NCBI GenBank assembly: GCA_963772335.1
Contig: CAVYXF010000001.1
Span: forward strand, 744,001-808,000
Source of the DNA: CAVYXF01 sp963772335
GTDB lineage: Bacteria; Pseudomonadota; Alphaproteobacteria; Rhizobiales; Rhodomicrobiaceae
Direction of reading: 5' to 3'
Length of the DNA: 64,000 nucleotides
Shown: one piece after another, positions 49,161 through 59,954 of the stretch
Layout: each line of letters begins with the position of its first letter
How positions within the stretch are numbered: position 1 is the stretch's first letter
Notes under the pieces: generated by a model
Seen by the model: the letters and a program-made list of their open reading frames with translations, nothing else
The model's database searches: none
Told to the model about the DNA's origin: nothing
Program-made: the position numbers and the translations under genes

Positions 49161-49886
49161 TCAATGTGGAGCCGTGGTCATCTCGCCGATGATGGATTGC
49201 GCCGCCGCGAGCGGGTCGTTGGCGGCGGTGATCGGGCGGCCGACGACGAGATAATCGGCTCCGGCGCGCAGGGCATCGGTGGGGGTGGCAATGCGGGCCT
49301 GGTCGGCAAGGGCCGCTCCAGCCGGGCGAATGCCGGGGGTGACGATGAGCAGCCGGTCCCCTAAGACTGCACGGATCGCCTCCGCTTCGCGCGGCGAGGC
49401 GACGACGCCGTCGAAGCTCGCATCTGCGGCGAGCTTGGCGCGGCGTAGCACCACCTCTTCCGGCGGCGCTGCGATGCCCTGCTCGCTTAGATCCACAGCA
49501 TCAAGGCTGGTCAGCACGGTCACCGCAAGTAGCTTCATGCTGGCGTCCCCCCGGCCGCGAACCGCGGCATCGAGGGTTTTGCGGTCGGTGCCATGCACGG
49601 TCATGAAGGCGGCACCGAGGGCAGCGGCCGAGGCCGTGGCGCGCTCGACGGTGTTGGGAATGTCGAGAAGCTTGGCATCGAGGAAGACGCTGCGATCTTC
49701 GGCGACCAGCTCGCGAACCAGCGCCAGCCCGCCGGCATATATCAGCTCAAGGCCGATCTTGAAGACAACGGGCAAACTCTCGAGCCGGTCAACGAGGGCG
49801 TGCGCGGCTTCCGGGTGGGGAACATCGAGGGCGACGATCAAGCGACGCGCTGCGGGGTCGGTCGCATCCGCCGCCGCGCCGATCAT
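49161..49886 (-). CDS. pyrF: Orotidine 5'-phosphate decarboxylase
   Basis: PyrF makes UMP from OMP. The 241-residue TIM-barrel has IVALDVPHPEAAHALVDRL, the catalytic Lys in VFLDAKLLDIPNTV, TVHGTDRKTL, VTPGIRP and a phosphate-gripping DYLVVGRPITAANDP. It overlaps the upstream FMN reductase gene by four bases and faces mepA tail to tail. Confidence 0.95.
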   Translation of the reverse strand: MIGAAADATDPAARRLIVALDVPHPEAAHALVDRLESLPVVFKIGLELIYAGGLALVRELVAEDRSVFLDAKLLDIPNTVERATASAAALGAAFMTVHGTDRKTLDAAVRGRGDASMKLLAVTVLTSLDAVDLSEQGIAAPPEEVVLRRAKLAADASFDGVVASPREAEAIRAVLGDRLLIVTPGIRPAGAALADQARIATPTDALRAGADYLVVGRPITAANDPLAAAQSIIGEMTTAPH

Positions 49887-50467
49887 TGCCGGAAGCGCTC
49901 CGCAACAAAAGCCAGCTTGTCGACGATGCCCCCTATTGCCTTCTGCACCGCCTCGTCCTTGGGGTTGCCGGCGTCATCGAACGCTTTATTGGCCTGGGAG
50001 ATCGGGAACTGATCGCCGAGCACTAGCGCACCGAGCCCGAGCGCCAGGATCTGGCGCAGCGTAATCAGCCCGCGCACGCCGCCATGCATGCTGCCCGAGG
50101 CCGAGCCAATGGCGAAGACGCGGGTCTTGAACACCTGGAGCGGCTGCTCGCCTTCGTCCTTGATACGCGACACCCAGTCGAGGGTGTTCTTCAGGAGCGG
50201 CGTGACCGAGGCGTTGTATTCCGGGGAGGCAATGAAGATACCCTGATAGCCCTCGAGGAGCGCCTTGAGCTTGTGCGCATTCTCGGGAATCCCTTCCGCG
50301 TGCTGCAGGTCGGCGTTGTAGATCGGGAGAGGATAATCGGCGAGCGACAGCATGTCGGCCGAGTAGCCCTTCTCGACCGCCACGCGGTGCGCATAGGTGG
50401 CCAGCATCTGGTTCAGCGATCCCTTGCGGATGCTGCCGGCGAAAAAGAGCAGTCTAGTATCGGCCAC
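49883..50467 (-). CDS. NADPH-dependent FMN reductase family protein
   Basis: The 194-residue flavodoxin-like protein has the FMN phosphate loop FFAGSIRKGSLNQML, the ring-binding ASPEYNASVTPLLKNTLDW and IGSASGSMHGGVRG. Relatives reduce quinones, azo dyes or chromate with NAD(P)H (ChrR/ArsH-like). Its stop overlaps the pyrF start, so they are co-translated, but no shared pathway is evident. Confidence 0.9.
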   Translation of the reverse strand: MADTRLLFFAGSIRKGSLNQMLATYAHRVAVEKGYSADMLSLADYPLPIYNADLQHAEGIPENAHKLKALLEGYQGIFIASPEYNASVTPLLKNTLDWVSRIKDEGEQPLQVFKTRVFAIGSASGSMHGGVRGLITLRQILALGLGALVLGDQFPISQANKAFDDAGNPKDEAVQKAIGGIVDKLAFVAERFRQ

Positions 50468-50522
50468 GTCGTCTCCTGTGCTTCGAGCGGCGAAGGCGAT
50501 CCCATGCCGCTATGGGCTGCGC

Positions 50523-51671
50523 CTAGCCCTTGCCCATCCTGTCCCAGAACGCCTTCACCCGTGAGGCGAAGCCGGAAAGACCGGGATTGGTGGTATCGGT
50601 CGAGGCTTTCTCGAATTCCTTCAGCAGCTCTTTCTGCTTGCGGGTGAGATTCTGCGGCGTTTCGATTTCGACCTGGACATAGAGATCGCCGGTTAGCGTC
50701 GAGCGCAGCACCGGCATGCCCTTGCTCTTCAGGCGGAACTGCTTGCCGGTCTCGGTGCCTTCCGGGATTTTCACCCGCGCGCGGCCGCCATCGATGGTTG
50801 GCACTTCGAGCTGGCCGCCGAGCGCCGCGGTGGTAATGGTGATCGGCACCTTACAGAACAAATCCGCGCCATCGCGTTGGAAGATTTCATCCGGTGCGAT
50901 CGATAGAAAAATATAGAGATCGCCGGGCGGCCCGGAGCGGATGCCGGCCTCGCCTTCCCCAGCGAGGCGAATGCGCGTGCCGTCCTCCACACCGGAGGGA
51001 ATGCTCACCGAGAGCAGGCGCTCGCGGGTGACGCGGCCCTGGCCAGAGCATGACGGGCAGGGATTCTGGATGATCTCGCCGCGCCCCATGCAGTTGGGAC
51101 AGGTGCGCTCGATGGTGAAGAAGCCTTGGGAAGCGCGCACCTTGCCGTAGCCGGCGCAGGTCGGGCAGGAGACTGGGCTCGATCCGACTTCGGCGCCGCT
51201 TCCCGAGCAGGCCTCGCAGGTGACTGAGGTCGGGACTTTGATCTCGGCGACCCTGCCGGCAAAGGCCTCCCCGAGCGTGATCTCCATATTGTAGGAGAGA
51301 TCGGCGCCACGCTCGCGCGCGCCACGGCCGCGTCCGCCGCGGCGTCCGCCCATGAATTCGCCGAACAGGTCGTCGAAGATTTCCGACATGGAGGCTGAAA
51401 AATCCGCACCGAATCCATAGGCGCCGCCGCCGCCGCCGGGCGCCCCATCGAAAGCCGCATGGCCAAAGCGATCGAAAGCTGCCCGCTTGCGCGGATCTTT
51501 GAGCACCTCATAGGCCTCATTGACCTCCTTGAAGCGCTTCTCGGCATCGACGTCGCCGGGATTGCAGTCCGGATGGTATTCCTTGGCGAGCTTGCGGTAC
51601 GCGTTCTTGATGTCCTGCTCGCCGGCATTTCTCTTCAAGCCCAGCACTTCATAATAGTCGCGCTTGGCCAT
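50523..51671 (-). CDS. dnaJ: Chaperone DnaJ
   Basis: The 382-residue Hsp40 has a J domain with the HPD motif (KEYHPDCNPG), a Gly/Phe-rich linker, four CxxCxGxG zinc repeats (CEACSGSG, CPTCAGYG, CPNCMGRG, CPSCSGQG) and the substrate-binding C-terminal domains. It stimulates DnaK ATPase and delivers substrates. ATG 51671 fits the family start (MAKRDYYEVLGL); ATG 51686 would add five residues and overlap the FkbM gene. Confidence 0.96.
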   Translation of the reverse strand: MAKRDYYEVLGLKRNAGEQDIKNAYRKLAKEYHPDCNPGDVDAEKRFKEVNEAYEVLKDPRKRAAFDRFGHAAFDGAPGGGGGAYGFGADFSASMSEIFDDLFGEFMGGRRGGRGRGARERGADLSYNMEITLGEAFAGRVAEIKVPTSVTCEACSGSGAEVGSSPVSCPTCAGYGKVRASQGFFTIERTCPNCMGRGEIIQNPCPSCSGQGRVTRERLLSVSIPSGVEDGTRIRLAGEGEAGIRSGPPGDLYIFLSIAPDEIFQRDGADLFCKVPITITTAALGGQLEVPTIDGGRARVKIPEGTETGKQFRLKSKGMPVLRSTLTGDLYVQVEIETPQNLTRKQKELLKEFEKASTDTTNPGLSGFASRVKAFWDRMGKG

Positions 51672-51672
51672 T

Positions 51673-52578
51673 TCACCGGTTTCCATGGTTCGCTTCTATG
51701 CCTGGCGCACCGTCTGACGCCGCAAGGTGCAGAATTGCATTGACGTGAATAATGTCGGTGAGCTCATAGCCAACATCAATGCACAAGGTCATGGCTTCGC
51801 TCTCCCGGCTGTACTTACCAATCTCCAGAGTGATGAGACGTGGCCACAGCGAGCGTGGCGTTTGGGCGAAGAAGCCGCGCAAAACCGGAAGCTCGGCGCC
51901 CTCGATGTCGAGCTTGAGCACATCGACGTGGTCGACACCGGCATCGGCCAAAATTGCGGCGAGCGGCTTCAGCTCGACAGGAATACCCTGTTCGGCTTCG
52001 CGGTCGTTGCGGGCGAGGCGAACCTCGCCGCGATTGGGTTGATCGCTCAGCAGCATGCTCTGGCCGGCTTCTTCTCCCAGGGCGAAAGGCGCGACCGTGA
52101 CCTCCCGCGCTTCGCTGGCCTGGAGATTGTAGCGCAGGCGGCTGAGATTTTGCGGGTCCGGCTCAACGGCGATGATCTTGGAGTCTCTCCTTAGGCGCCG
52201 GGCTTCACCAACCACATAGAGGCTGTAGAGCCCGACATTGGCGCCGCCATCGACGAATACGAATGGACGGTCCTGCGGGGCATTTGCCATTTGCTGCACG
52301 ACGATTGCCCTCTCGCGAAGCTCCCAGGAGTTCACGCCGAGAAAGACGCGCCTTTCACAGCGGTTGCTGCGCGGATAGAGCCGCACCCGCCCGCCGTGAA
52401 AGACTTCAATGTCGATGGGATCAGGACGGCCCACAAGGCACAGCCAGCGGGCAATAGACATGAAGCGCCGGGAGAGCGTGCCGTCTTCGATCTTATTGGC
52501 AACAGCCCGGAAATATTCCACAGAGGGCGGGAGACGCAATCTCCCAAATGGCGGCTCGCCCAAGCTGCGCTCGACCAT
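51673..52578 (-). CDS. FkbM-family methyltransferase
   Basis: The 301-residue protein carries the FkbM-type SAM-binding motif VFVDGGANVGLYSLYVV, followed by IIAVEPDPQNLSRLRYNLQA and VDVLKLDIEGAELPVLRGF, which identify the family. Members O-methylate sugars, polyketides or other small molecules. It lies between dnaK and dnaJ, codirectional, with its stop one base from the dnaJ ATG. It is probably cotranscribed with the heat-shock operon. The N-terminal 90 residues include LYPRSNRCERRVF and look like a substrate domain. Confidence 0.88.
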   Translation of the reverse strand: MVERSLGEPPFGRLRLPPSVEYFRAVANKIEDGTLSRRFMSIARWLCLVGRPDPIDIEVFHGGRVRLYPRSNRCERRVFLGVNSWELRERAIVVQQMANAPQDRPFVFVDGGANVGLYSLYVVGEARRLRRDSKIIAVEPDPQNLSRLRYNLQASEAREVTVAPFALGEEAGQSMLLSDQPNRGEVRLARNDREAEQGIPVELKPLAAILADAGVDHVDVLKLDIEGAELPVLRGFFAQTPRSLWPRLITLEIGKYSRESEAMTLCIDVGYELTDIIHVNAILHLAASDGAPGIEANHGNR

Positions 52579-52611
52579 GTGCCAGTGCTACCATCCAACC
52601 GCGCTGAAATC

Positions 52612-52632
52612 GCGCCGCCGTAAAGGCGGCGC
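52612..52632. other. GC-rich hairpin between dnaK and the FkbM gene
   Basis: GCGCCGCC and GGCGGCGC flank GTAAA. The hairpin starts 7 bases after the dnaK stop. The T-run lies on the strand opposite to transcription, so in the dnaK message it is a stem without a U-tract. It may stabilise the dnaK end or limit read-through. Confidence 0.6.
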
Positions 52633-52638
52633 TTTTCT

Positions 52639-54564
<1,926 letters not shown>

Positions 54565-54690
54565 CCGATAACCCTCTATGATCCTTATGTTCGGCAGACT
54601 GTGGAGCTAGACACTGAACGCTCCATGCGCTCACGCTTCCCATCCCACGCGAGCGCCAGTCCCCAGGAGACTTACAGTAATTTGGCGGTT

Positions 54691-54719
54691 ATATAGGCCG
54701 CACTGTATGCGCGTACAAG
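54691..54719 (-). promoter_or_regulatory. RpoH (sigma-32) promoter of dnaK
   Basis: Read leftward: CTTG, 18 bases, then CCTATAT, the alphaproteobacterial RpoH consensus. It would give a leader of roughly 120 bases before the dnaK start. No CIRCE repeat was seen. Confidence 0.7.
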
Positions 54720-54749
54720 CGGCGGAATTCAAGCACACGCGCTTCATGT

Positions 54750-55439
54750 ATGACAAAAGATTATGGTTCTCCCATGTTTCTACAAGGGTGCGGCAGCAAA
54801 GGCACAGATGGTTTCGCCTCGGTCAAATTGCCCGACGGTTGCCGCCTGCTGCGCGGCCGGCTCAGCCCTAGCGAGCAGGCGCGGCTTGCTGGGCAAATCG
54901 GCGAGGTTGTCAGCGAAGCGCCCCTCTATCATCCCCATATGCCGCGGACTGATCAGCCTTTTTCGGTGGCGATGACCAATTGCGGCCCCTTTGGATGGTT
55001 CTCCGACAAGGACGCCGGCTACCGCTATGAACCCCGCCACCCAGACACCGGACGTCCCTGGCCCCCGATCCCGGAGATGCTGCTGGTGCTGTGGCGAGAG
55101 GAGGCAGAATTTCGCGGCGACCCCGAGGCTTGCCTCGTCAACTTTTACCGCGGAAAAGCCAAAATGGGCCTTCATCGTGACGAGGATGAGGCGGATTTCG
55201 CCGCCCCGATTGTCTCGGTGTCGCTGGGCGATAGTGCAGTCTTTCGCCTTGGCGGTCTGAAGCGGCGTGAGCCGACCATCTCTTTTGTCCTGCATTCGGG
55301 CGATGTGCTGGTGATGGGCGGCGCCTCGCGGCTGATCTATCACGGCATCGACCGCGTTCTTCCGGGCACGTCCGATCTCCTGCCGGGTGGTGGCCGCTTC
55401 AATCTGACCCTGCGCCGCGTGACGCCGGTGGAAGGGTGA
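54750..55439 (+). CDS. alkB: AlkB-like 2-oxoglutarate/Fe(II) dioxygenase
   Basis: The 229-residue protein has the Fe(II) facial triad of the AlkB family, HRDEDE (HxD) and the His in LIYHGIDRV, plus the 2-oxoglutarate-binding RFNLTLRR near the end. The lid region includes PFSVAMTNCGPFGW and DAGYRYEPRHP. AlkB oxidatively removes methyl groups from 1-methyladenine and 3-methylcytosine in DNA or RNA. It is divergent from dnaK and overlaps the tail of the convergent glycosyltransferase gene by 41 bases. Confidence 0.9.
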   Translation: MTKDYGSPMFLQGCGSKGTDGFASVKLPDGCRLLRGRLSPSEQARLAGQIGEVVSEAPLYHPHMPRTDQPFSVAMTNCGPFGWFSDKDAGYRYEPRHPDTGRPWPPIPEMLLVLWREEAEFRGDPEACLVNFYRGKAKMGLHRDEDEADFAAPIVSVSLGDSAVFRLGGLKRREPTISFVLHSGDVLVMGGASRLIYHGIDRVLPGTSDLLPGGGRFNLTLRRVTPVEG

Positions 55440-56055
55440 TGCGCGCAGCCAGCGCTCCCCAGCGGCGGTAGCTCTCCACATCATCGACATCGCTGAGCCG
55501 CGCCGCATATCCAATGCGCGCGCGGGGCAGGTTGGCGACGGTGTCGGCAAGCGCGAAGGCCGTCGACCACCGCACGCCATCGAATATGCCCTGGCGTGGA
55601 GCCCCCCGGTTCATCCCGACGAGCCAATAGCCACCATCCTCCGCCGGGCCGAACACCACGTCGTTGCCATTCAGGAGACGGAACGCGGCGGCGATGATCG
55701 CCGGCGAGACGGCCGGGATATCGGCGCCGATCAGGAGTGCTGGACGATAGCGGACCCCCAGAAGCCGGCCCATGCGCTCACCGAGATCGCCCCTGCCCTG
55801 CCCGACCGTCGCGCAATGGCGCGGCCACATCGGTGCGGCAACGGCGCTATCCGGCGCGATTGCCAGAACCGTGCGCCAGCGCCTGTCCTGCGCGAGGCGC
55901 GTAATTGTGGTGCGTGCCGAAACGCGAGCAAAGCGCGTCGCAGGGCCGAGGCCAATCTCGCGCGCGAGCCGGGTCTTCACCCGGCTCATTACCGGCTGTT
56001 TCAGCATGATGATAAGGAGCGGCAGCCGAGAAGCCGGCCTTCGCCGCTCAGCCAT
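55399..56055 (-). CDS. TIGR04282-type (DUF2064) glycosyltransferase
   Basis: The 218-residue protein has the nucleotidyl/glycosyltransferase-A opening LLIIMLKQPVMSRVKTRLA, where the basic PxxGxVKTRL-like loop is family-specific, then LLIGADIPAVSPAIIAAAF and VVFGPAEDGGYWLVGM. These identify the DUF2064 family annotated as arsenosugar biosynthesis glycosyltransferase. ATG 56055 overlaps the end of the next GT gene by 8 bases. No arsenic methyltransferase gene is in the window, so the arsenosugar label is only the family name. Confidence 0.85.
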   Translation of the reverse strand: MAERRRPASRLPLLIIMLKQPVMSRVKTRLAREIGLGPATRFARVSARTTITRLAQDRRWRTVLAIAPDSAVAAPMWPRHCATVGQGRGDLGERMGRLLGVRYRPALLIGADIPAVSPAIIAAAFRLLNGNDVVFGPAEDGGYWLVGMNRGAPRQGIFDGVRWSTAFALADTVANLPRARIGYAARLSDVDDVESYRRWGALAARITLPPASRGAGSD

Positions 56056-56737
56056 AGAGCTTGACGAGATAACGCGCCGGCACGCGCAAATAATAAAGTG
56101 CAAGACAGCTGAGATTGCGCACCATCCGCCGTGCATACCCGTCGCGGCGGTAACGCCGGGAAGAGGTGAGCGCCGTGGCTTCAAGCCGGACGATACGGCG
56201 CCGCCCCAGCCGGCGGACCATATCCACATCCTCCATCAGCGCCATCGGCGCAAAGCCGCCGACCTCATCGTAAAGCATGCGCGGGATCAGCAGCCCCTGA
56301 TCGCCATAGGGCAGGCGCAGGATCAGATAGCGCCAATGCACAGCCATCTCCAGAAAACGCACGGCAAAGCCGCTGTCGTCGAGCGCGAAGCGAAACACAC
56401 CAGCCGCCCGCGGCCTCTCCCCGCTATCCACGGCCTGCATGAAGCGGATCGCCTCCCCCTCCCAGGGTGGCTGCAGCACGGTATCGGCATGGAGGAACAA
56501 GAGCCACCGCGATGTCGCCCGCCCGGCTCCGGCGGCGAGTTGCTGGCCGCGTCCGCGCTCGGCGGCAATGAAAGTCGCCCCCGCCTGATCGGCGATCTCG
56601 GCGGTTCGATCGGTCGAGCCGCCATCGGCGATGAGGACCTCGCGCACAAGCCCGTTCACCGCCGCCGGCACAAGTGCCGACAGCGTGCGGGGCAGATGCC
56701 TCTCCGCATCGAGGGTGGGGATCACGACGGAGATCAT
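56048..56737 (-). CDS. TIGR04283-type family 2 glycosyltransferase
   Basis: A 229-residue GT2 protein: SVVIPTLDAERHLPRTLSAL, the VLIADGGSTDRTAEIA donor loop, WLLFLHADTVLQPPW (DxD-type motif as HADT) and LMEDVDMVRRL. The motif set matches the TIGR04283 family, which is commonly the partner of TIGR04282 proteins. The overlap with the downstream gene suggests joint translation. ATG 56737 matches the family start; the frame is open from 56854. Confidence 0.87.
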   Translation of the reverse strand: MISVVIPTLDAERHLPRTLSALVPAAVNGLVREVLIADGGSTDRTAEIADQAGATFIAAERGRGQQLAAGAGRATSRWLLFLHADTVLQPPWEGEAIRFMQAVDSGERPRAAGVFRFALDDSGFAVRFLEMAVHWRYLILRLPYGDQGLLIPRMLYDEVGGFAPMALMEDVDMVRRLGRRRIVRLEATALTSSRRYRRDGYARRMVRNLSCLALYYLRVPARYLVKLYG

Positions 56738-56831
56738 GTGGCGGATGATAATCACTTCGCGATTTTGCACAAGGCGTACAACGGCGCGATAATGTTCTTT
56801 ATTTGTTCCTGCGAAACTTCTATAAAGGGCT

Positions 56832-57959
56832 ATGACTGCAAAACCCTTCGTCAAACCCCGGCCGAAAAGCGCAGACGAGCCGCCGGTCTATGGCGAGCGG
56901 CGTCGTGGACGGGGCGCTGCCACCAACCTCACCGGCCGCTTCGAGAAGGAGGTGCGCGAAGCCTTTGACGACGGCTGGGAAGGGCTGGCGGAGCTGCCGC
57001 CGTTCAAGACCGAGGTGCGCGTCGAGCACGCCAAGCGCATCATCACCACCAATGACAGCCCGGATATCGGCTTTGACCAGTCGATCAACCCATATCGCGG
57101 CTGCGAGCATGGCTGCATCTATTGCTATGCGCGGCCCTCACACACCTATTGGGGCCTATCGGCGGGGCTCGATTTCGAAAGCGTGCTGATCGCCAAGACC
57201 AACACCGCAGAGGCTCTCGAGCGCGAACTTGCCGAACCCGGCTATCAGCCCAAGACCATTATGCTGGGGTCGAACACAGATCCCTATCAGCCGATCGAGC
57301 GCGACTATCACCTGACCCGGCGGATCCTGGAGATCATGGACCGCACCAGCCATCCGGTTGCGATCCTCACCAAATCAGCCTCGGTCCTGAAGGACATCGA
57401 CATTCTCGCATCGCTCGCGCGTCGCAATCTGGTGCGCGTTGCGCTCTCGGTGACGACGCTCGATCATCGCCTCGCCCGCACCATGGAGCCGCGCGCGTCA
57501 ACGCCGATGCGCCGCATCGAGGCGATCACGAAGCTGAAGGAGGCCGGCATTCCGGTCGGGGCGATGATGGCGCCGATCGTCCCCGCCATCAATGACAGCG
57601 AAATAGAGACAGTGGTCGAAGTGCTTGCCAAGGCCGGCGCCCATTCAGTGCATTGGGTGCTGCTGCGCCTGCCGCTCGAGATCAGTCCGCTGTTCCAGGA
57701 CTGGCTGTCGGAGCATTTCCCGGACCGGGCGAAAAAGGTGATGTCGCTGGTGCGCGGGACGCGCGGCGGCAAGGATTACGTGTCCCGCTGGGGCGAGCGC
57801 CAGACCGGCAAGGGCGTCTATGCCGACCTCATCGCGAGACGGTTCAGCCTTGTCGTGAAGCGCTTCGGCCTCAACCAGGAGCGCCCGCCGCTGCGCAAGG
57901 ACCTGTTTTGTCCACCGCTAGCTAAGGGAGCACAACTCGATCTGTTCAAAGGCGTGTAG
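56832..57959 (+). CDS. PA0069-family radical SAM protein (SplB-like)
   Basis: The 375-residue protein has the radical SAM motif CEHGCIYCYA (CxxxCxxC) and family-specific stretches IITTNDSPDIGFDQSINPYR, MLGSNTDPYQPIER and ARRNLVRVALSVTTLDHRLA. PA0069/SplB-like proteins (COG1533) are related to spore photoproduct lyase and probably act on DNA damage; the reaction is unknown. The C-terminus ends in AQLDLFKGV, a match to the beta-clamp-binding QL(S/D)LF motif, which fits a replication or repair role. Confidence 0.9.
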   Translation: MTAKPFVKPRPKSADEPPVYGERRRGRGAATNLTGRFEKEVREAFDDGWEGLAELPPFKTEVRVEHAKRIITTNDSPDIGFDQSINPYRGCEHGCIYCYARPSHTYWGLSAGLDFESVLIAKTNTAEALERELAEPGYQPKTIMLGSNTDPYQPIERDYHLTRRILEIMDRTSHPVAILTKSASVLKDIDILASLARRNLVRVALSVTTLDHRLARTMEPRASTPMRRIEAITKLKEAGIPVGAMMAPIVPAINDSEIETVVEVLAKAGAHSVHWVLLRLPLEISPLFQDWLSEHFPDRAKKVMSLVRGTRGGKDYVSRWGERQTGKGVYADLIARRFSLVVKRFGLNQERPPLRKDLFCPPLAKGAQLDLFKGV

Positions 57960-58053
57960 GATCCGCGCAATTGCGCGGCCGCCTTTGATCACTGCTATCC
58001 TGCCCGCGCAATTGATGCCCAACTTTTTCCTTGAGAAATCGGGGTGTCAATCA

Positions 58054-58824
58054 ATGGATTACATCCATCCTATCTTCCACAACCGCCCAGCTGCGGATGC
58101 CAAGCTATGGCGGTATTTGAGCTTCGCAAAATTTGCATCCCTTTTGCAATCCAGCCTGCTCCATTTCACGCGCACCGATCAATTCGACGACCATTTCGAA
58201 GGCGCATGGCCACTCAGCGATCTGAAGGAATGGCAGAAGATCGCAGAAAGAGGCTTCGATGTCGCCAGCTTCACCGAGACCATGAAGCGTTCACGCGTAG
58301 CCGCATCATGCTGGTTCGAGGCGCCGCACGAATCCGCTGCTATGTGGCGGCTCTACGCGCCTGGCAATGAGGGCGTTGCGATTAGCACGACTTTCGGGAA
58401 ACTCGACGCTGTTCTACATGAGGCCAAGAAGGAAGAGCCGGGCAGTTTGATCGGAGCCGGGCGGGTGAAATATTTGGACCACTTCACCGAGGGATTGATT
58501 GCCGAGCTCGCAGAGGATGAGCCATATCCCAACACCTTGCTTCCCTTCATGCTGAAAAACAAAAGCTACGAACATGAGAGGGAGGTACGGGCGCTGATCA
58601 TACCGGGCATGAACTATGAAATTCCCAAAGCGGGTTGCGACCTGCCGCTTAGCCCGACGAAATTTATGGATGAGATTGTCGTCAATCCGTTCAGCCAGAG
58701 GTGGTTCATCGAGGCAGTGGCGGGCGTCGTTTTTCAGCACGACCTGAAAATGAAGCTGAGAAGGTCGCTGCTTTCACGCGAAATGTTCTATCTGAGAGTT
58801 ATCCCGAACCCATATGCGGAGTGA
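58054..58824 (+). CDS. DUF2971 domain protein
   Basis: The 256-residue protein matches DUF2971: KLWRYLSFAKFASLLQSSLL at the start, AASCWFEAPHESAAMWRLYA followed by GNEGVAISTTFGKL in the middle and YEHEREVRALI later. The biochemical role of this family is not established; members are often found in accessory or defence-linked regions. ATG 58054 has GGGGTG upstream; ATG 58015 is also in frame. Codon use looks less GC-rich than in neighbours, which could mean later acquisition. Confidence 0.85.
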   Translation: MDYIHPIFHNRPAADAKLWRYLSFAKFASLLQSSLLHFTRTDQFDDHFEGAWPLSDLKEWQKIAERGFDVASFTETMKRSRVAASCWFEAPHESAAMWRLYAPGNEGVAISTTFGKLDAVLHEAKKEEPGSLIGAGRVKYLDHFTEGLIAELAEDEPYPNTLLPFMLKNKSYEHEREVRALIIPGMNYEIPKAGCDLPLSPTKFMDEIVVNPFSQRWFIEAVAGVVFQHDLKMKLRRSLLSREMFYLRVIPNPYAE

Positions 58825-58923
58825 GTCCGCCGCGGCTGCCGACCGGAATGCGAGACAATTAGACCTGTTTAAATAGCCCAAAACGCGCTTGCCTCAGCAG
58901 CCGCATCGCCTCAGGCTGCGGCG

Positions 58924-59598
58924 ATGGGCAATCCCGCACCGTCACCGAAGCCGAGCTTTCGCCATGAGCGCCGCTATGCGGGCGCGGATTGCGGGTGCGT
59001 TGCTGGTGTGGACGAGGCGGGTCGGGGGCCGTGGGCGGGGCCGGTGGTTGCCGCGGCGGTTATTTTCGAGCCGGGCAGAGCGCCCAAAGGCCTGAACGAC
59101 TCAAAACTCCTCACGCCCGATGAGCGCGCCCGCCTCTACGATAAGATTCGCAAGGTGGCCGTCGTCGGCGTCGGCATCGTCGAGGTGGACGACATCGACG
59201 CGATCAACATCCTGCAGGCGACGTTCCGGGCGATGCAGGCGGCCGTCGCCAGTCTCACTACCTCCCCCGAAACCGTCCTGGTCGACGGCAATCTGTGCCC
59301 CGCCCTGCCCTGCCGCGGCGTGCCGATCATAGATGGCGACCAGCTCTGCCCCTCGATCGCTGCCGCCTCGATCATCGCCAAGGTCACGCGCGACCGGCTG
59401 ATGATGCGCCTCGCCGAGAACTTTCCCGGCTACCGCTGGGAGACCAACAAGGGCTACGGCACGCGCGAACACGTGACCGGCATCATCAGACTTGGTGTAA
59501 CGCCGCATCACCGCCGATCATTTGCGCCGATCAAGCTGGCTCTCGACGGCAAAGTCGACGAGCTTGCGCTTTACCGCGTCAAGCAAATCACGTTTTGA
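58924..59598 (+). CDS. rnhB: Ribonuclease HII
   Basis: RNase HII removes RNA primers and single ribonucleotides from DNA. The 224-residue protein carries VAGVDEAGRGPWAGPVVAAA with catalytic Asp-Glu, IDGDQLCPSIAAASIIAKVT with the third acid and TNKGYGTREHV. ATG 58924 is the first in frame; the N-terminal 30 residues are an extension beyond the core. In relatives rnhB is often followed by a DNA methyltransferase; here it is followed by a small membrane protein. Confidence 0.94.
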   Translation: MGNPAPSPKPSFRHERRYAGADCGCVAGVDEAGRGPWAGPVVAAAVIFEPGRAPKGLNDSKLLTPDERARLYDKIRKVAVVGVGIVEVDDIDAINILQATFRAMQAAVASLTTSPETVLVDGNLCPALPCRGVPIIDGDQLCPSIAAASIIAKVTRDRLMMRLAENFPGYRWETNKGYGTREHVTGIIRLGVTPHHRRSFAPIKLALDGKVDELALYRVKQITF

Positions 59599-59665
59599 TA
59601 TTCCCATCTTGAACGTGTTTTTTCCCGAGTCCAGTCCCCTCAGAAGAAGCTGGAGCTCTAGAGGC

Positions 59666-59851
59666 ATGAAACTCAGCGCACCGTCTGTCGGCATATTTCT
59701 GATTTCGACATTGATCGTCGGCGTGATCGTCGCCGCCCGCTATTTCGGCGTCGATATGCCAGTCCTTACCGCCGTGGCGAACGGACATCCCTTCGAAGTC
59801 ACGCTTGCAGCGTGGTTCCTTCTGTTCTTAGGTGTGGCATTCAATCTATGA
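59666..59851 (+). CDS. Unrecognised 61-residue membrane protein
   Basis: ATG 59666 has a clear AGAGG site. The protein has two hydrophobic helices (VGIFLISTLIVGVIVAARYF and EVTLAAWFLLFLGVAFNL) with a short loop holding VANGHPFE. It is probably an inner-membrane protein of unknown role, and is the first of three rightward genes ending at 62243. Confidence 0.65.
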   Translation: MKLSAPSVGIFLISTLIVGVIVAARYFGVDMPVLTAVANGHPFEVTLAAWFLLFLGVAFNL

Positions 59852-59954
59852 CAGCCTATATGCCCTCTTCCGAGCTGGAACCATACTGCGCACGTTCAGA
59901 TTGAGGGATTAGGCTGGAAGATGCCGGCGGCGTATTGTTGAGGAAAGTCGACGC

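Noticed and set aside
52612..52632. Hairpin with T-run as a rightward terminator
   Set aside because: The T-run is on the plus strand, but genes on both sides are leftward, so it is described as a hairpin in the dnaK message and not as a terminator.
57930..58875. Target-site duplication around the DUF2971 gene
   Set aside because: The two QLDLF-coding stretches differ at several bases, so they are not the identical short repeats left by a transposon.
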